Source: Perca fluviatilis
Lineage: Eukaryota; Chordata; Actinopteri; Perciformes; Percidae
Assembly: GCF_010015445.1 (NCBI RefSeq)
Contig: NC_053120.1
Coordinates: forward strand, 5,594,614 to 5,658,613
DNA length: 64,000 bases
Direction: 5' to 3'
In this document: piece after piece, positions 1 to 29,490 of the stretch
Numbering within the stretch: position 1 is the stretch's first letter
How the letters are laid out: the number at the start of each line of letters is the position of its first letter
Notes under the pieces: model-generated
Databases searched by the model: none
What the model was told of the DNA's origin: nothing
What the model saw: only the letters and a program-made list of their open reading frames with translations
Made by a program: the position numbers and the translations under genes

Positions 1-1227
1 TCAACATACTATACTATGACTATTACTTTTTTCAACATACTATACTATGACTATTTATTACTTTTTTCAACATACTATACTTTGACTATTTATCACTTTT
101 TCGACATACTATACAATGACTATTACTTTTTTCAACATACTATACTATGACTATTTATTACTTTTTTCAACATGCTATACTATGACTTTTTTATCGGTTT
201 TTGGACATACTATACTATAACTTTTTTCGACATACTATTCTATGACTTTTTATTACTTTTTTCGACATATTATACTATGACTTTTTTATCACTTTTTTCG
301 ACATGCTATACTATAACTTTTTTCGACACACTATACTATGACTTTTTATCACTTTATTCAACATGCTATACTCTGACTTTTCCATCACTGTTTTGGACAT
401 ACTATACTATGATTTTTTTATCACTTTTTCGACATACTATACTATGATTTTTTTCTAAATTTTTCGACATACTATACTTTTACTTTTTTATCTCTTTTTT
501 CAGCATACTATAATTTGACTTTTTAATCACTTTATTCGACATACTATACTATGTCTTTTTTTCTAAATTTTTCGACATAATATACTTTCACTTTTTTGGA
601 CATACTATAATGTGACTTTTTCATCACTTTTTTCGACATACAATACTATGACTTTTTATCACTTTTTCGACATGCTATACTCTGACTTTTCCATCACTGT
701 TTTGGACATACTATACTATGATTTTTTTTTATCACTTTTTTCGACATACTATAATTTGACTTTTTATCACTTTATTCGACATACTATACTATGTCTTTTT
801 TTATCAATTTTTTCGACATACTATACAATGACTATTTATTACTTTTTTCAACATACTATACTATGACTATTTATTACTTTTTTCAACATGCTATACTATG
901 ACTTTTTATCACTTTTTACGTCATACTATACTATGACTTTTTATCACTTTTTACGTCATACTATACTATGACTTTTTATCACTTTTTACGTCATACTATA
1001 CTATGACTTTTTCGATATACTCTCCTATGACTTCTGTGTCACTTTTTTCAACATACTATACTATGACTTTATTCTAAATTTTTCAACATACTATACTATG
1101 ACTATTTACTTTTTTCGACATACTATACTATGACTTTTTATCACTTTTTCAACATACAATACTATGACTTTATTCTCAATTTTTCGACATACTACACTGA
1201 CTTTTTATTACTTTTTTCGAAATACTA

Positions 1228-1240
<13 letters not shown>
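1..1240. repeat. AT-rich satellite, unit about 34 bp
   Basis: Tandem array of a degenerate unit of roughly 26 to 36 bp. Each unit combines a core close to GACATACTATACTATGAC with a T-rich spacer such as TTTTTATCACTTTTTTC. Copies differ by point changes (TCAAC versus TCGAC, ATACTATAC versus ATGCTATAC) and by spacer length. The window starts inside the array, so the true size is unknown. The small open frames across it only translate the repeat. The 3' edge is an (AT)n run at 1231-1262. Confidence 0.95.

Positions 1241-1262
<22 letters not shown>
1231..1262. repeat. (AT)n microsatellite at the satellite edge
   Basis: About 16 AT dinucleotides directly follow the last recognisable satellite unit. 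Confidence 0.95.
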
Positions 1263-1263
<1 letters not shown>

Positions 1264-1842
1264 CTTGATATGTTTCTTCAAACTCGATAGTGAAGTTTTG
1301 AAGATCATTATTTCGCAATTTTTCGTTAGGCAGAGTAGGCACTTCATTCTATATGAATTGTCTTTCACTCCGACAAATGAAAACATGGCCTCTAAGTAGG
1401 GCCAGGGGTGGTCTCCTTCCTCACCATCACCGCCATCACTCAGAGTTGAAGGTGGTTGTTTCTGGTTCTTCCATCTCGAAACAAACTAACAAAGCTCAAG
1501 TGTTCTCAATGCAGGCAGCAGAGAGCGAAAGGCAGAACGGGAGCACGCGCGGTCTTCTTATAAGACAGCTTGATCGCTTGATTCGCTCAATGATGAGCCA
1601 GCTTCATCAAACCTGGCAGTGATAATATGGGTTTGTAATGATTCAGAACATTTTTATAATTGTAAAGTAAAAGTATTGAACTCATCGAAAATATGTACTG
1701 AAGTAAAAGTGGAAGTAGGAGAAAAATAACTATAATAATAATACTCCAGTAGAGTACAGATATAGCCTTTTAGTACTTAAGTACAGCAGTGAAGTAGTTC
1801 TACTTCATTACTACATCTCTGACTATACAATAGGCCTACCTA
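1263..1842. other. Unassigned unique-looking segment between satellite blocks
   Basis: About 580 bp that breaks the satellite. It contains a GC-richer stretch at 1380-1620 with a 37-codon open frame after an AG at 1514, but no family match that I recognise. The part from 1630 to 1840 is AT-rich. I call no gene here. Confidence 0.5.
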
Positions 1843-2075
1843 TTTTCGACATAATATACTGACTTTTTTTTAATCACTTTTTTTCGACATACTATCATTT
1901 TTTATCACTTTTTTTGACATACTCATATGACTTTCTTCGATATTATATACTATAACTTTTTCATCACCTTTTTTGACTTACTATACTTAGACTTTATCAC
2001 TTTTTTGACACACTATACTATGACTTTTTATGAGATACTATACTGTGACTATATATTGTGACATTTTTAGTTTTT
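1843..2075. repeat. Second, degenerate block of the satellite
   Basis: Units such as TTTTCGACATAATATACTGAC and TTTTTTGACACACTATACTATGAC recur, more diverged than in 1-1240. They show the same core plus T-rich spacer. Confidence 0.8.
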
Positions 2076-5000
2076 TATTTATTATGCACAATTTTCAGAA
2101 GTGTGAGTATAATAGCTACTATAAACTCTTAATCAAACTTACAAAAATACAGACACTCGAATGTTTGTATTTGGACAAAATATTTTCTTTATTTTGCAAG
2201 AGAACTGAATATGGTGGAGCTCCACTGATAAACGTACATGAGTTCAGCTCATAAACAAATGGAGAATCTACAACCAACAAACTATTGCAAACCGATACAA
2301 GAAAGTAAAGTGAACTGTGATTGGCCAAAACCATTTCAAAGATAGAATACCAAGAGAAGGCGGCAGCAGGTATGGCAGAGGGTAATACTGAGAAAGGGGC
2401 CAATGACATTTGTACGAGAGGAAATGATCAACACACTCTCTCTGAATTAGGTCTTTTGAATTTTGAAGACTTTGGGTTGAACACGGTTGTGCCGTTGGCC
2501 AATAGCAAACTATCTTGACACTTGACCTTTGAGGTGGTGATCATACCTAAAAGTCAAAAAGTATTATTTTTTGCTGATCAGTGTGGTCGAGGTCTTCTGC
2601 AATGTTTACCACATTGTTAAAAAAAACCTGTGCTCACATTGTTGCAATAAGACATTCGCCCATTGTTCTTAAACATTTACGTATTAATCTGATGTGCCAA
2701 CAGTAGACATACATTTCCATAAGGTAAAGGTCCTCTCTCTCAGTATTACGTTGTAATAGCATTAGGCAACTTACACAAAAAGAACTGGAACTTGTTTCAG
2801 CTGTAAGCAGTGATGTTACATTTGCTATATCAAATTCAGATCGGAATACACCATAAACAGACAAATAACAGTTGTTTTTTTAAAGACATATTTTTTACCA
2901 TTTTTCTTTTATACACAAAAAACAACAGTCAAGAGTACCAAATGCATGCTGGATCTGTACGTATGTCAAAAATGGGTAAAAGGGGGAAGGGAAGGGTGGG
3001 TGTCATATACACATTTTTTAGTTAGTTTTTTAAAAGTTCTTTATATATATATTTATATATATATAAGAAGCTGTTACTCCTCAAAGCTGTGCTGGGTACT
3101 GTGATCAGATAAGCAGTGATAAGAACACAACTCCTCGCTGAGAATCACAAAGATATTCAAACCTGGCTGCAAATAAAACTTTGCAGAAATGCTTGAGGGC
3201 AAGTAGCAGTATTTGTAGTAATAATGGTAGTAGAACAACAGACAGTTTCTATTTTAACAGTCCTGGGGTAGTAGTGAGTATAAAAACAAAAGGTAACAGT
3301 AGTACCTTTATTGTTACAGAGACTGCACCTTTGTTTGAATCAAAATGTACCTTTTATTTTCTGAGAGGTGAACCTAAGCCTGTTTCCTGGAGTTATTTGA
3401 GTTAGAGCTGAGTTTTCAAAAGTGAAAACTCAACTAAACAGTCTGTAAAAGTAAACTTGACAAAACAGATATTTTGGTTTGTCCCTATAACTCTCCTAAA
3501 CTGCTTTTCTTTCTGCCTGTTCTAAGTACTATTACGAACGAAACCCTGCCCATTCAGAAACCCCTTTCCTGTGGGGGCCGATGCACCTGAGGGAAAACAT
3601 GCGCCCCTCCATCACGAACCCCTGGCTGACAGAAAAGGGAATATTGCATGTTGTCGTGGAGTGAGACACAAAGGGAAATCATCCTGCAGAAATCTCAGGA
3701 CTCTAAGTGCTGACATTATATCAAGGGTGTAAAAAAAAAAAAGACAACCACTTAACAGATTAAAAATATTACCTTAACACTTTTGGCCCCGTTGACCTTC
3801 CGTATCTCTTGCAGCAAGCTGCTGTTGTCTGATTGGGTTGGTTTCCCTCTAGGATACATATCAATCTTTTGCATTTGATTATGGAACTTCTTTTAGAAGT
3901 ATATATAATCAAACATATTGACTCAAATTAAATCATAGACAGGGTGAGTTTCTTTTTAAACACACCAAATACAGAAATAAGCTAAATCTAATCCCATCGG
4001 TTTCAAATTAAACTGTAAAAAATGTACGGAGCCCCAAAAGTAAAAAACAAAAAAACAAGATCCAAATCTTGCGTCTAATTATTATAAATTATTTATAAGT
4101 TTGTTTTTTGAGATTTCTGCAGGACATTTTCAACACAGAAATAGAAAAGTTTCAAATTGCAAACCAAACTTAACTCCAGCTACGGTCATCATGTGCAAAT
4201 ATATGTAATAGCATATATGTAAGTAGCATGAGTGAGAAAGCTGTGACTTTTGGTAATTGCCTTTTAAATCCTCAACAGAAGTCAGTTTATACCAACGGCA
4301 CACACACACTAGAGAGTGCAGATCAAGTTAAATCTGATTGATTTTTACATTGGGACATCATTGAACAAAGATTTTAAAGATGGATCCTTCCTGACATGTC
4401 ACAAAAGTACCTGTTTAAACTCTTTTAACAGAAATGAACAACCAACAATCCTAGCTAGCTGTACGGGACACTCATTCAAACAACATGGTTTTATCTTCTG
4501 AGTTGTGATCATATCAAGGCAATGGAGATAAAAAAACAATTAAAAAAAAAAAAACAGTGAAACATCCATTTCCAATAATAATCAACAGAAGGATTAACAA
4601 GAACTGAAATCTTTGGTCTTAATGTTTTAGGGGAAAATGAAAAACAGTCAAAGAACAGCGACTACGACTCAAAACAACCCTTCAAACGGCAATATCTTTC
4701 AGCTTTATGATAGATATGACATCTCTCCGTGTAAATGTGACTCATGATGCATACGCAGACATCACAGGTTAATATTAACACAAGTCTCTTGTAGATGATA
4801 ATGTGTGCAATTTCAGACAAGCCCTCTGTGAAGGAAAAGATCTGAACATATCTCTGAGAAGTTTCAAAAAGCGCCTCCGTCCCTCCTAAAGTAGCTCTAC
4901 GTTTGCATGTAACGAATACTGTACATCTGTCATAAAACTCTAAAAACCTTGGCCCTGCTCACCATTAAACAAAAGGAAACTCTTCGGGGTTTTTTTTGTA

Positions 5001-5339
5001 CGTTTTCTTTAATAAATGTATATTTTCATATAAAGACATTCAACAGTGAGCAATGCAATATAGTTCAAGTAATAAAGTTGTTGTTTTTGAGTTCCCCGTT
5101 TCGAAAAGCAAGTCAGCTAATAATAAAAAAAAAAAAAAACAGAAATAAAACCTTCCGACAGTGGTGGTGGTGATGGAGGGAAAGACTATGACATCCTTTT
5201 GGTGACGATGCTGTGTCTAAGCTACGGGAAGCCATGAGGGACAAGCCTCTTGAAGTGAGGACACTACAAAAGTCAAAGTCGTGGGGATCTAGCTTAACTG
5301 ACTGATTGTGATTTAGGTATCAATGCAGAAAAAAAAACC
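2076..5339. other. Downstream flank of pik3r3, no gene recognised
   Basis: AT-rich sequence without recognisable exons or strong transposon termini. It holds short A-runs and an (AT)n stretch near 3040-3065. Open frames here are short and unlike any family I know. If the pik3r3 transcript ends at a more distal site than proposed, part of this would be 3' UTR. Confidence 0.4.
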
Positions 5340-5341
5340 CT

Positions 5342-5366
5342 GATTTATTTTTATTTATTTATTTTT
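5342..5366 (-). terminator. Candidate polyadenylation signal cluster
   Basis: The plus strand reads repeated TTTATT, which is AATAAA repeated on the gene strand. A gene-strand T-run (plus-strand A-run 5321-5338) lies just downstream, as expected for a downstream element. Confidence 0.3.
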
Positions 5367-7204
5367 TTCCGCTGGCTTTGTTGTGTGGTCGTTTCTATGG
5401 TGAACTAAAAACTCCTGAGGGTTAATGACCGGAAACGTTGTGAAGGAGACGTTAGTCGGCCAAAATCGTACGGGCCTGCATTTCCGATAGCACCTTGAGA
5501 GTTAGGATTATCTTGTTTCCTTTACGGACGAACGTGATGTGCGGTGCTTAAAAAAGAATTAATAAAAAATAGAAGAAAGGAAAAAAACCAAAAAAAAAAC
5601 TAACAAAAAACAGCTTTGGACCCGGACTGATCCTTTTTTTACATTCAAGATTATATCAACAAACCCTGCCTTGCTGTCCCGCGTCCAAAAGAGAGAGCAA
5701 AAGACAGTCGTCACAGGTGGACAGCGACAGATACAAAACGCAAAATGGCTGTGTCCCAATTCAGAGGCAGAGGACTTTAAAGAACGCCGGTTACGGAAGG
5801 AAAAAGCAAAAACGTGGACCTCCTCCGCAAAGACTATTAACCACAGTGTCATCGCTAATCAACCAATACTAATGCCTGTAACCGCAGCGACTGAAACGTC
5901 ACGTTAATATTTGTAGCCACAGTTTGGACGGCTGTTGGAGGCCTAAAACAATACAGAAGGTACAGGATAAGCAAAAGGAGAAGCTTCTGACAGCAACAAA
6001 GCAAAGTCCAAAATCTTTTTTCTAAAAAAACAAACAAAAAAAAGACAAAAGAAAGTCCCCATTTCTCAGCTGAAATCGAAAGTGGCCCCTGAAATAGGAC
6101 ACAGCCGACATCTCACCGCATCTTATATGCCGCAGCCGTTGCGTCCAGCTGTGCCGGCACCGTCTTTCGTCCTCCACACCTGCTTTTAGCTTCAGCTGGG
6201 ACGGTCGAGAGGGGACCACCGGGGGCCAGCAGTACGCTTCAAGCTAAATCTAATTTGGCCTGTCCTCGCAGGCAAAACTGTCCATTTCTGCAGTTGATGC
6301 TCTGCCAAAGACGTCGTTGCAAGCTGTATTAACACTTTTGCTTTTTTACATATTTAACTTTGTTTCTGTTTTGTATTTAGGAACTTGCAAGCCACGGCCG
6401 CTCCAAACCTCTACTCTACTCTACTCTACTCTACTCTGCGTGGATGCCGTTAGACAACAGATCTGGAAGTCCCAGCGAGTACTGTACGTTCCCATCCACC
6501 TCTCTTTGTGCATTTTGAACTGGCGCGTAAATAGACCAAAGTGTATATGGCATCAATTTGAAAAGATATCACCAAAATCTTTTTTTATACATGACGGGAA
6601 TGTGTCTATTGGCGTTATTTAAACCCTGTCTTTATCAATATGCCAACAGATTATTTTATCTGTTTTTCAAAGACTGAGGTTGCCAGTTTTGAGTCTCTAC
6701 ATGCACAAAAATGTAGGATAACAGAAAGAAAGAAAGCAGTAATGAAATGTCACCGGTCTTACTGGTGCCCCTTTAATTACATGATCCGGTTATGCCTTCT
6801 CGTGAATATTTGTCTAATACTTCAGTCACGTTTTCATCAATTTACTGAAGTAGTTTTACATGAGTTTGAGGCGACTGGACAGCAGTCTGAAAACAGGCCA
6901 AATTGGATTAGGTACTGCCGGCTTTAGGACACCCGAACCGATTCAGTCTCCAGTTAAAAAATAAAAACAAAATGGCTTTTGGGTCCACAAACCTCGCCTG
7001 GAGGGTGTGTGTGTGGGGGGGGTAAATAACGGTGATACCGTCGGGGGGTCACTACACTGTCGGGCGGTGAGGAGGACACTGAGACGGGGGTTTAGATAAA
7101 CACGTGGTGGGTACAACTCAAGTTGTATCATTCACTCACAATGACTCCTCTGGAGCTTCTCAAACAATGGCCCTCTTCCTACAACCTGATACACTCCTTC
7201 AGAC

Positions 7205-7307
<103 letters not shown>

Positions 7308-8342
7308 ATACACTCTGATGCTGGCTTATCGTACTGTAAAAATCACTGCAGACGACAGAGAGGGGAGGGTGCTTTGTCTGACTTTATAACCAGCGTCTTT
7401 AAAAAAAAAAAAAAGAGCTTTTTGGTAGACTCCCTCACAAATGTTAACCTGCATAAAAAAATGTGTGTATCGCAGTTTTAGCGAAGGGCGGGGGTGGAAT
7501 GAATAAAGAACAGCTGCCTTGTTTGCCATAAACCAGGGCCAAGATACCCCCCCCCCCTGCACTTTTTGCTTTTCATTCTTAAAATAGCTGCAGATTATCA
7601 GACAGACAGCGCTGACCCCGTTAATCGTCGCAGACACGTGTCTGTCTCTCTCCCCAAAGGAACAGCCAATGGGCGAGCTTTATTTCCGTGCCAATCAGTA
7701 ATACAGAATTTCTAGGGAAAAAAAATGCAACTTTGTTGTGGTTTTCTCTTCAGTTTGTGAAGATATTTTTTTATTGTGTGAGGCCTTTCTTTTTAAGTCT
7801 GAAAGAGAGAGAAAAATGCTTCCACTGGTTATAAAGTCAAGCACCGGCAAGAAATTCAGAGTTAAAAAATTTTTAAAAATTGGAACAACATAAAAAAAAA
7901 GAAAGAGAAAAAAAGAAAGAAGAGGAAACAAAGCATTCATACAAAACAAAGTGAATTTCACTCCAAAAGCTTCACTGTGCACTTTGATTATCTCTCGGAC
8001 CTTGTTAGTGCGTCTCTCTGCTCGGCTGCTGAACTACATTAACACAACGCTAGATTGCACGTTCTTTCAAGTTTTCAGTATTTCTCTTCTAAAGCTCGTG
8101 TCTTCAGCTCGGGACGTCGCCTTTCGTCTACCTGCTCTCTCTCTCCCTCTCTCCGTGTGTTACACATAAAACAGGTTTTTTTTTTTTTTTTAATCAAAGC
8201 TTATTATTTCTGAAGGTTTTGTTACAAAAAAAACAAACAAAACACAAACAGTCCCAGTTATTCAACCCACAGTCGTTAGCATATATTCACATCATCTCTC
8301 ACTATTTTTATTTTATTTTTTTTAAACCACACATAAAATGGG

Positions 8343-8428
8343 GGTTACACTTTACTTGAAGGCATCTACATGTGTTCATGACAGTGTCATGTCACTCTTA
8401 TGTAGATACCTTCAAGTAAAGGGTTGCC
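8343..8428. mobile_element. Foldback (palindromic) MITE in the 3' UTR region
   Basis: Two 28-nt arms (8343-8370 and 8401-8428) match in inverted orientation at about 24 of 28 positions, with an inner palindrome around CATGACAGTGTCATG. The same family appears at 46021-46085 and 58077-58266. It can form a hairpin in either strand. Confidence 0.75.
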
Positions 8429-8814
8429 GAAATGAGTTTCCGGTTCCCTGGTCAGACTTCCTTTATGCTTTAAAAAAAAAAAAAGAATAAAAAAAAAAAA
8501 AGGATCATTTTGGTGAAAAACTGACCACTTGTAACCTTTTTTCCCCTCGTCTGGTTTGAGTGGCGCAACATGTGTGACCTCAGCGCCCTGTACTATACGT
8601 TATCCCGCTCCCGGTTGCGAGTGTTTGGAAATCCAAACATTTCCACAAACCGCCTCAGCCTGCCGGCAGACTTCACGCGCATCCAGCCGAGCGGCCAAGT
8701 CTGCGGAAGCATCGGCTTCAAAATGTCAAGTCGCCATTTGATCGTTCGACAGAAAGCCGACGTGTGAGGGATCAGAAAACCCCCCCCCCCCAAAAAAACA
8801 ACAACTGGAAAACG

Positions 8815-9021
8815 TACAATTATTTTCTCAATGATCAAGTTATCCATTTGGTCTATGAAATGTCAGAAAATGATAAAAAAGCAGAAAAGCCCAATGTGAT
8901 GTCCGAAAAGTGCTTGATATTTCTAATCCATCACAACCGAGAAAATTACTTTATACTATAATTAGTCTTTTTTTTTTACTTTCGTCGACTGATTTTTATT
9001 GGTCGACTAATCGTTTAGTTT
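8815..9021. mobile_element. hAT-like MITE fragment
   Basis: Contains phrases shared with the element at 19820-20153 and typical of fish hAT MITEs, such as TTGGTCTATGAAATGTCAG and TCGACTAATCG. The ends are degraded and no target duplication is visible. Confidence 0.5.
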
Positions 9022-9566
9022 GGACTTTTTCACCTTCCACGGAGAACGCTGGGCGAGCGAATTTGGGGGGGGGGTGGTGGTCACACATGGGACTCGTTTA
9101 AGTGCTTCTTACTCGACTATCTAGGTTTACCAGACGGTCCTGGCGGTTCCGTTTACGTACCATTTGGGTTTTTCCCAAAAAAAAAAGGCTATTTTGGTGG
9201 ACAAGCACTTGGCCCAAAAACTCAGTTTTATGTGTGGTTTCAAAACACACCATTCGTTCGCCTTTTTTTTTTCGTCACGCTTTCGCCCATTCACGAAAAG
9301 ACAAAGAAAACACTAAGAAACACACAAACACACACACACACACACACAAGCTGACCCTTTGCCCTCCCTCTCCACACCAACTTTGGTCTCTGGTTCTGAT
9401 CCGGGACATTGACTTATACACATTGGCAAAAACAAACAAACTATGTTCCAGCAAAGCAAAAATAATACACATACCACTCTCTACAGTTAGTATAAAAGCA
9501 AGCCTTTTGTCCTTCTTTTAATACTACACTGTAAACTGTTTTGTGTCGCTGTGCCCCTCTCTCTCT

Positions 9567-9587
9567 CCCCCCCCCCCCCCCCCCCCC
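9567..9587. repeat. Poly-C tract
   Basis: About 21 consecutive C residues following a CT-rich run. It would be a G-run in the pik3r3 transcript. Confidence 0.95.
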
Positions 9588-10345
9588 AACCCTTCAGCAG
9601 CAGTCTACATGGAGGAACACTTCATGAAACAAGTGCCCGTTGTCTCGTTATGCTACATTGATTTTCGCTTCTCGTACGGAGAGGGACAGACACGTGACAT
9701 CATCGCCTCTCGCAGTTACCACAAACTAAGCTACGAGAAGCAAAAAAGGAAAATAAAAAAAAAACATCTGAAACATGAAAACAAATCCAGAAACCAAAAA
9801 AAAAGGTTGCAATATAATCATCTGAGGTGCAAAAGGAAAAGAACGGCCCAAAAAAAATAAAAAAAAGGGAGATTTGGGAATGTTTTGTCGTCTTCGTCGT
9901 TCGCGTGTGGTTTGAGCTTCTGGTTAAAAAGTCTGAGCTGGAGTTTAGGTAGCAGCGGGGTCAACCTGAAACTCTGAAGTCTCCTAACTCCGTTTCCTTC
10001 CTTCCTTCCTTTTCCTTCAGTCACTTATTGTTTGTTTTTTTCTTCTTCACATTCACAAACATTTAAAACTTCCTTGTGCAAATCAAGCAGTCTTTAGAAA
10101 GAATGCCCTCCGAAATTGTTCTTGTAAAAATATATATAACTCCAAGGTGGCTGACGTGTGTGTGGCAGCAAGTGTTTTAATTTCTATCGTTATCGGGGTC
10201 TGGTGTTGGGGTTGCTTTGTATGTCAACCGATCCCTAGCCCCCCCCCTCCCTCCCTCCCTCCTCGCTTCCTTCCTTCCCTTCCCCGAGATGGGGGCTGGG
10301 TACGTTGTCTCTGTGGGGTTGTGGCCGGGTGGTTGGGGGTGCGGT

Positions 10346-26921
<16,576 letters not shown>

Positions 26922-27489
26922 TGCTTCCGTGTGGCTTAACCTGACAATCTTTCTCCACAAAAAGGGGGGGGAAAAAGCTTATAAAAAGCGAACGGGTGTC
27001 AAAAAACTAACCGACGTTAATGCTAATCTATCTACTTGACACTTCTATCTGAATTCCTGCTTCAGACTGGAATAAATAGACGAACTGTGTACAGCAAGCA
27101 CCGGGCTGCGACTGCTCTCTCCGACATAATAATAAAGTTAATAACTTAGGGCTCTTCATTGGATGCCCTCTATATGTGTACATGTATATAAAAGCGTTCT
27201 TAAACGATGGGAAAGTAGATGCCAGCTCTACATTTCAGTCCCCTTCCTTCTCCTCCGCTGGTGCCGCCGGGTTTCTAGCTTCATTTTAAGAAGAACTCTG
27301 ACAAGAGGAGGCTGGCAAAGGCTGACAACGGCTGGGACAAACCACTGCACCGAGGCTTACAGGGGTGTAGCATTTAACTTCACCGGTGACACAATTAAAA
27401 TAAATACAAATATATCCTTGGCGTAAAAGATATTAACCTACAATCAGTTACAACTTATTTAACATAAGGAGGAAAATTATTACACTCAC

Positions 27490-27555
27490 CCATTCTGCCT
27501 GTATTATTTTAATGCTACATCCCCCCCCCCTTCTGGTTAGCCCCTTTCTTTCCCA
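27490..27555 (-). other. Candidate non-coding first exon of pik3r3
   Basis: On the gene strand a GTGAGT donor follows GCAGAATGG (exon end at 27490), downstream of promoter-like motifs. Splicing to the acceptor near 26940 would place it in the 5' UTR and create short upstream ATG frames. Exon limits are inferred. Confidence 0.35.
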
Positions 27556-27621
27556 GTCCCGCCTCTGATCGAGCCTCTGTGCGCAAGCTCAGAAGCTGAA
27601 TTTGAAAGCCAATAGGGAAAT
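27556..27621 (-). promoter_or_regulatory. Candidate distal promoter of pik3r3
   Basis: GC-box-like GAGGCGGGAC (27556-27565) and a CCAAT motif (plus-strand GCCAATA, 27608-27614) lie just upstream of the candidate non-coding exon. No TATA box. Confidence 0.35.
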
Positions 27622-29060
27622 AACTTCAGCCTCTGAAGAGCAGCTTACAAATTCGGTGGTTTTCCAGTCAGATCCTTACCTTCCTACTGACTGACTATGT
27701 CGCTACAAACTATTGGTTCTCACTACTGCTGCTGCAGCCACTTTGGGATATGACATAACAGGCATCCATGAATAAGTAGCTACCAAACATTCTTAAAGGA
27801 TCACCGTTTATTACAAATCACACATGCTTCACGTTTTCCCAAAGCAGACCTGAATGATTTTACATTTATGAACATGCTTTTTCTACCATACAACCAAACC
27901 AACATTACATGTATCCTACTGTGTGTATCAAAGCTTGTGATAGCCTATATCTTCTTCCTATGTGACACAGAGCTCGTTGTTGCACTGGATGACATGTTCC
28001 TTCATTATAATGAACAGACACACACTTTTGACTCAATCCCCCACGCGCCGTCCAGCTGCCACAAATACTCACTAGACCAAATGTGTATTAATCTGCTGCT
28101 GAAAATAGTCTCAAACAAAATGCACTATTTCCTTCTGTTTGAGTAGCATTTGCTGAAATGACAGTGCCCGGCAGTTTTAGGAAATAACACAGCCTTTAAA
28201 AAAAAATGAAACTATACATTTGTATTGTATTGTTCAATAGGAATCAATGGGATTTTTTGACAATAGGAATAGATAAAATTATGCTAACCTCATGCATTTT
28301 AAACCTACCATTAACGCAGCGGAGGGACTCCCCGAATGATTCTACTCTTTCAGCTGCATTAGCATGCAACGTGAAAACAAAGGTGGAATACACAAATCAA
28401 GCAAGTTTCAAGTTGATTTTCATACCACAGTGAAATGAACTCAAACCATGGTTGACTGAGAGGTAGGACAAACATTCAAAAACCCAAATCGCTACAATGT
28501 GGTTTGAGAAATGGTCCTCAGCAATGTAAAGAAAAAACCCACGCAATGAGACAGAGACTAGCCTACAAATGTCTCTGAGATTACAGATTAGGTGTACCTT
28601 GAGTTTAGTTTGAGCTGTAGTGTCTCTGAACTCTTGCCTGCTCCCGAGCTGATCCTACACCATGACACACTTAGTAAACTATCTCATCATAAATGTACAA
28701 GACCTTTGGTTCCCAAAACAGTGGGGATTAAACATACCCTGTTTGATCATAACCCCTTTTCCGCTACGGTGATGCGTTTTCAGAGCTAAAGTCTGTTTGT
28801 TCAGTGGGCTCGTATACGTAACTCCAGTGGAGGAAAAGGTGCCATTTACCTCGTAAACCAAACCGCCTACAGTGAGGTAAGTACAGTTACAGTAAATGAT
28901 ATGAAAGCTTAAACATAAGCTTAGGGATGCAAGAAAGGTGCAAACATGTATTTAGGAAGCCTATAACACAGGGATTACTGCACACACACGCACACACAAA
29001 CTAAAATGGATATGGATTTACAGGATTGTGGGTTCAGCACTTGTATGGCTGCTTATTTTA
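27622..29060. other. Upstream flank of pik3r3, no gene seen
   Basis: AT-rich, mostly unique-looking sequence. I find no exon-like open frames with splice sites and no clear transposon termini. Confidence 0.4.

Positions 29061-29100
<40 letters not shown>
29061..29100. repeat. (AT)n microsatellite
   Basis: About 19 AT units. Confidence 0.95.
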
Positions 29101-29103
<3 letters not shown>

Positions 29104-29184
29104 ATTTGTATTATTATATTATATATTTTTAAAGCTGGTATAATCAATATTTTTATATTAACAATAGATCAAATGATGTTTTAT

Positions 29185-29490
29185 GGGAAAGGGGGTCCCT
29201 CTTAGTGACGAATGCACAGAGAACTATCACTCGACTCCGCAGTTCCCCACAGCTCTACAGAGCTTTTTAGCGTCTTTCAGCTCATTGTTTTGGTTTTCAC
29301 AGCCCACAGCTTTACTGTTTAGGTTGACTCTCACCGCTCTCATGACGTTGTTTTCGGCCGCAGCAGGCAGCAAAAAAGTTGTAAAACCTGAGTCTAGACC
29401 TGCTCAGCACCAAAAGGCAGAGAGACACAGTTAGCGACTAGCTGTTAAAGAAGGTGACACATATACAGTAGCAACTAAAGAGCCAGATGT
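29185..29490. mobile_element. Interspersed repeat, family uncertain
   Basis: Phrases such as GTTAGCGACTAGCTG and CAACTAAAGAGCCAG resemble an abundant fish non-autonomous element. Termini are not defined here. Confidence 0.4.

Noticed and set aside
1..1240. CRISPR-like array
   Set aside because: The repeats are degenerate, the spacers are variants of one T-rich sequence, and the rest of the window is vertebrate.
26922..26960. Extended N-terminus upstream of MYNTVW
   Set aside because: There is no ATG in that frame; the upstream initiator would be TTG. Family members start at MYNTVW, and a splice acceptor probably lies there.
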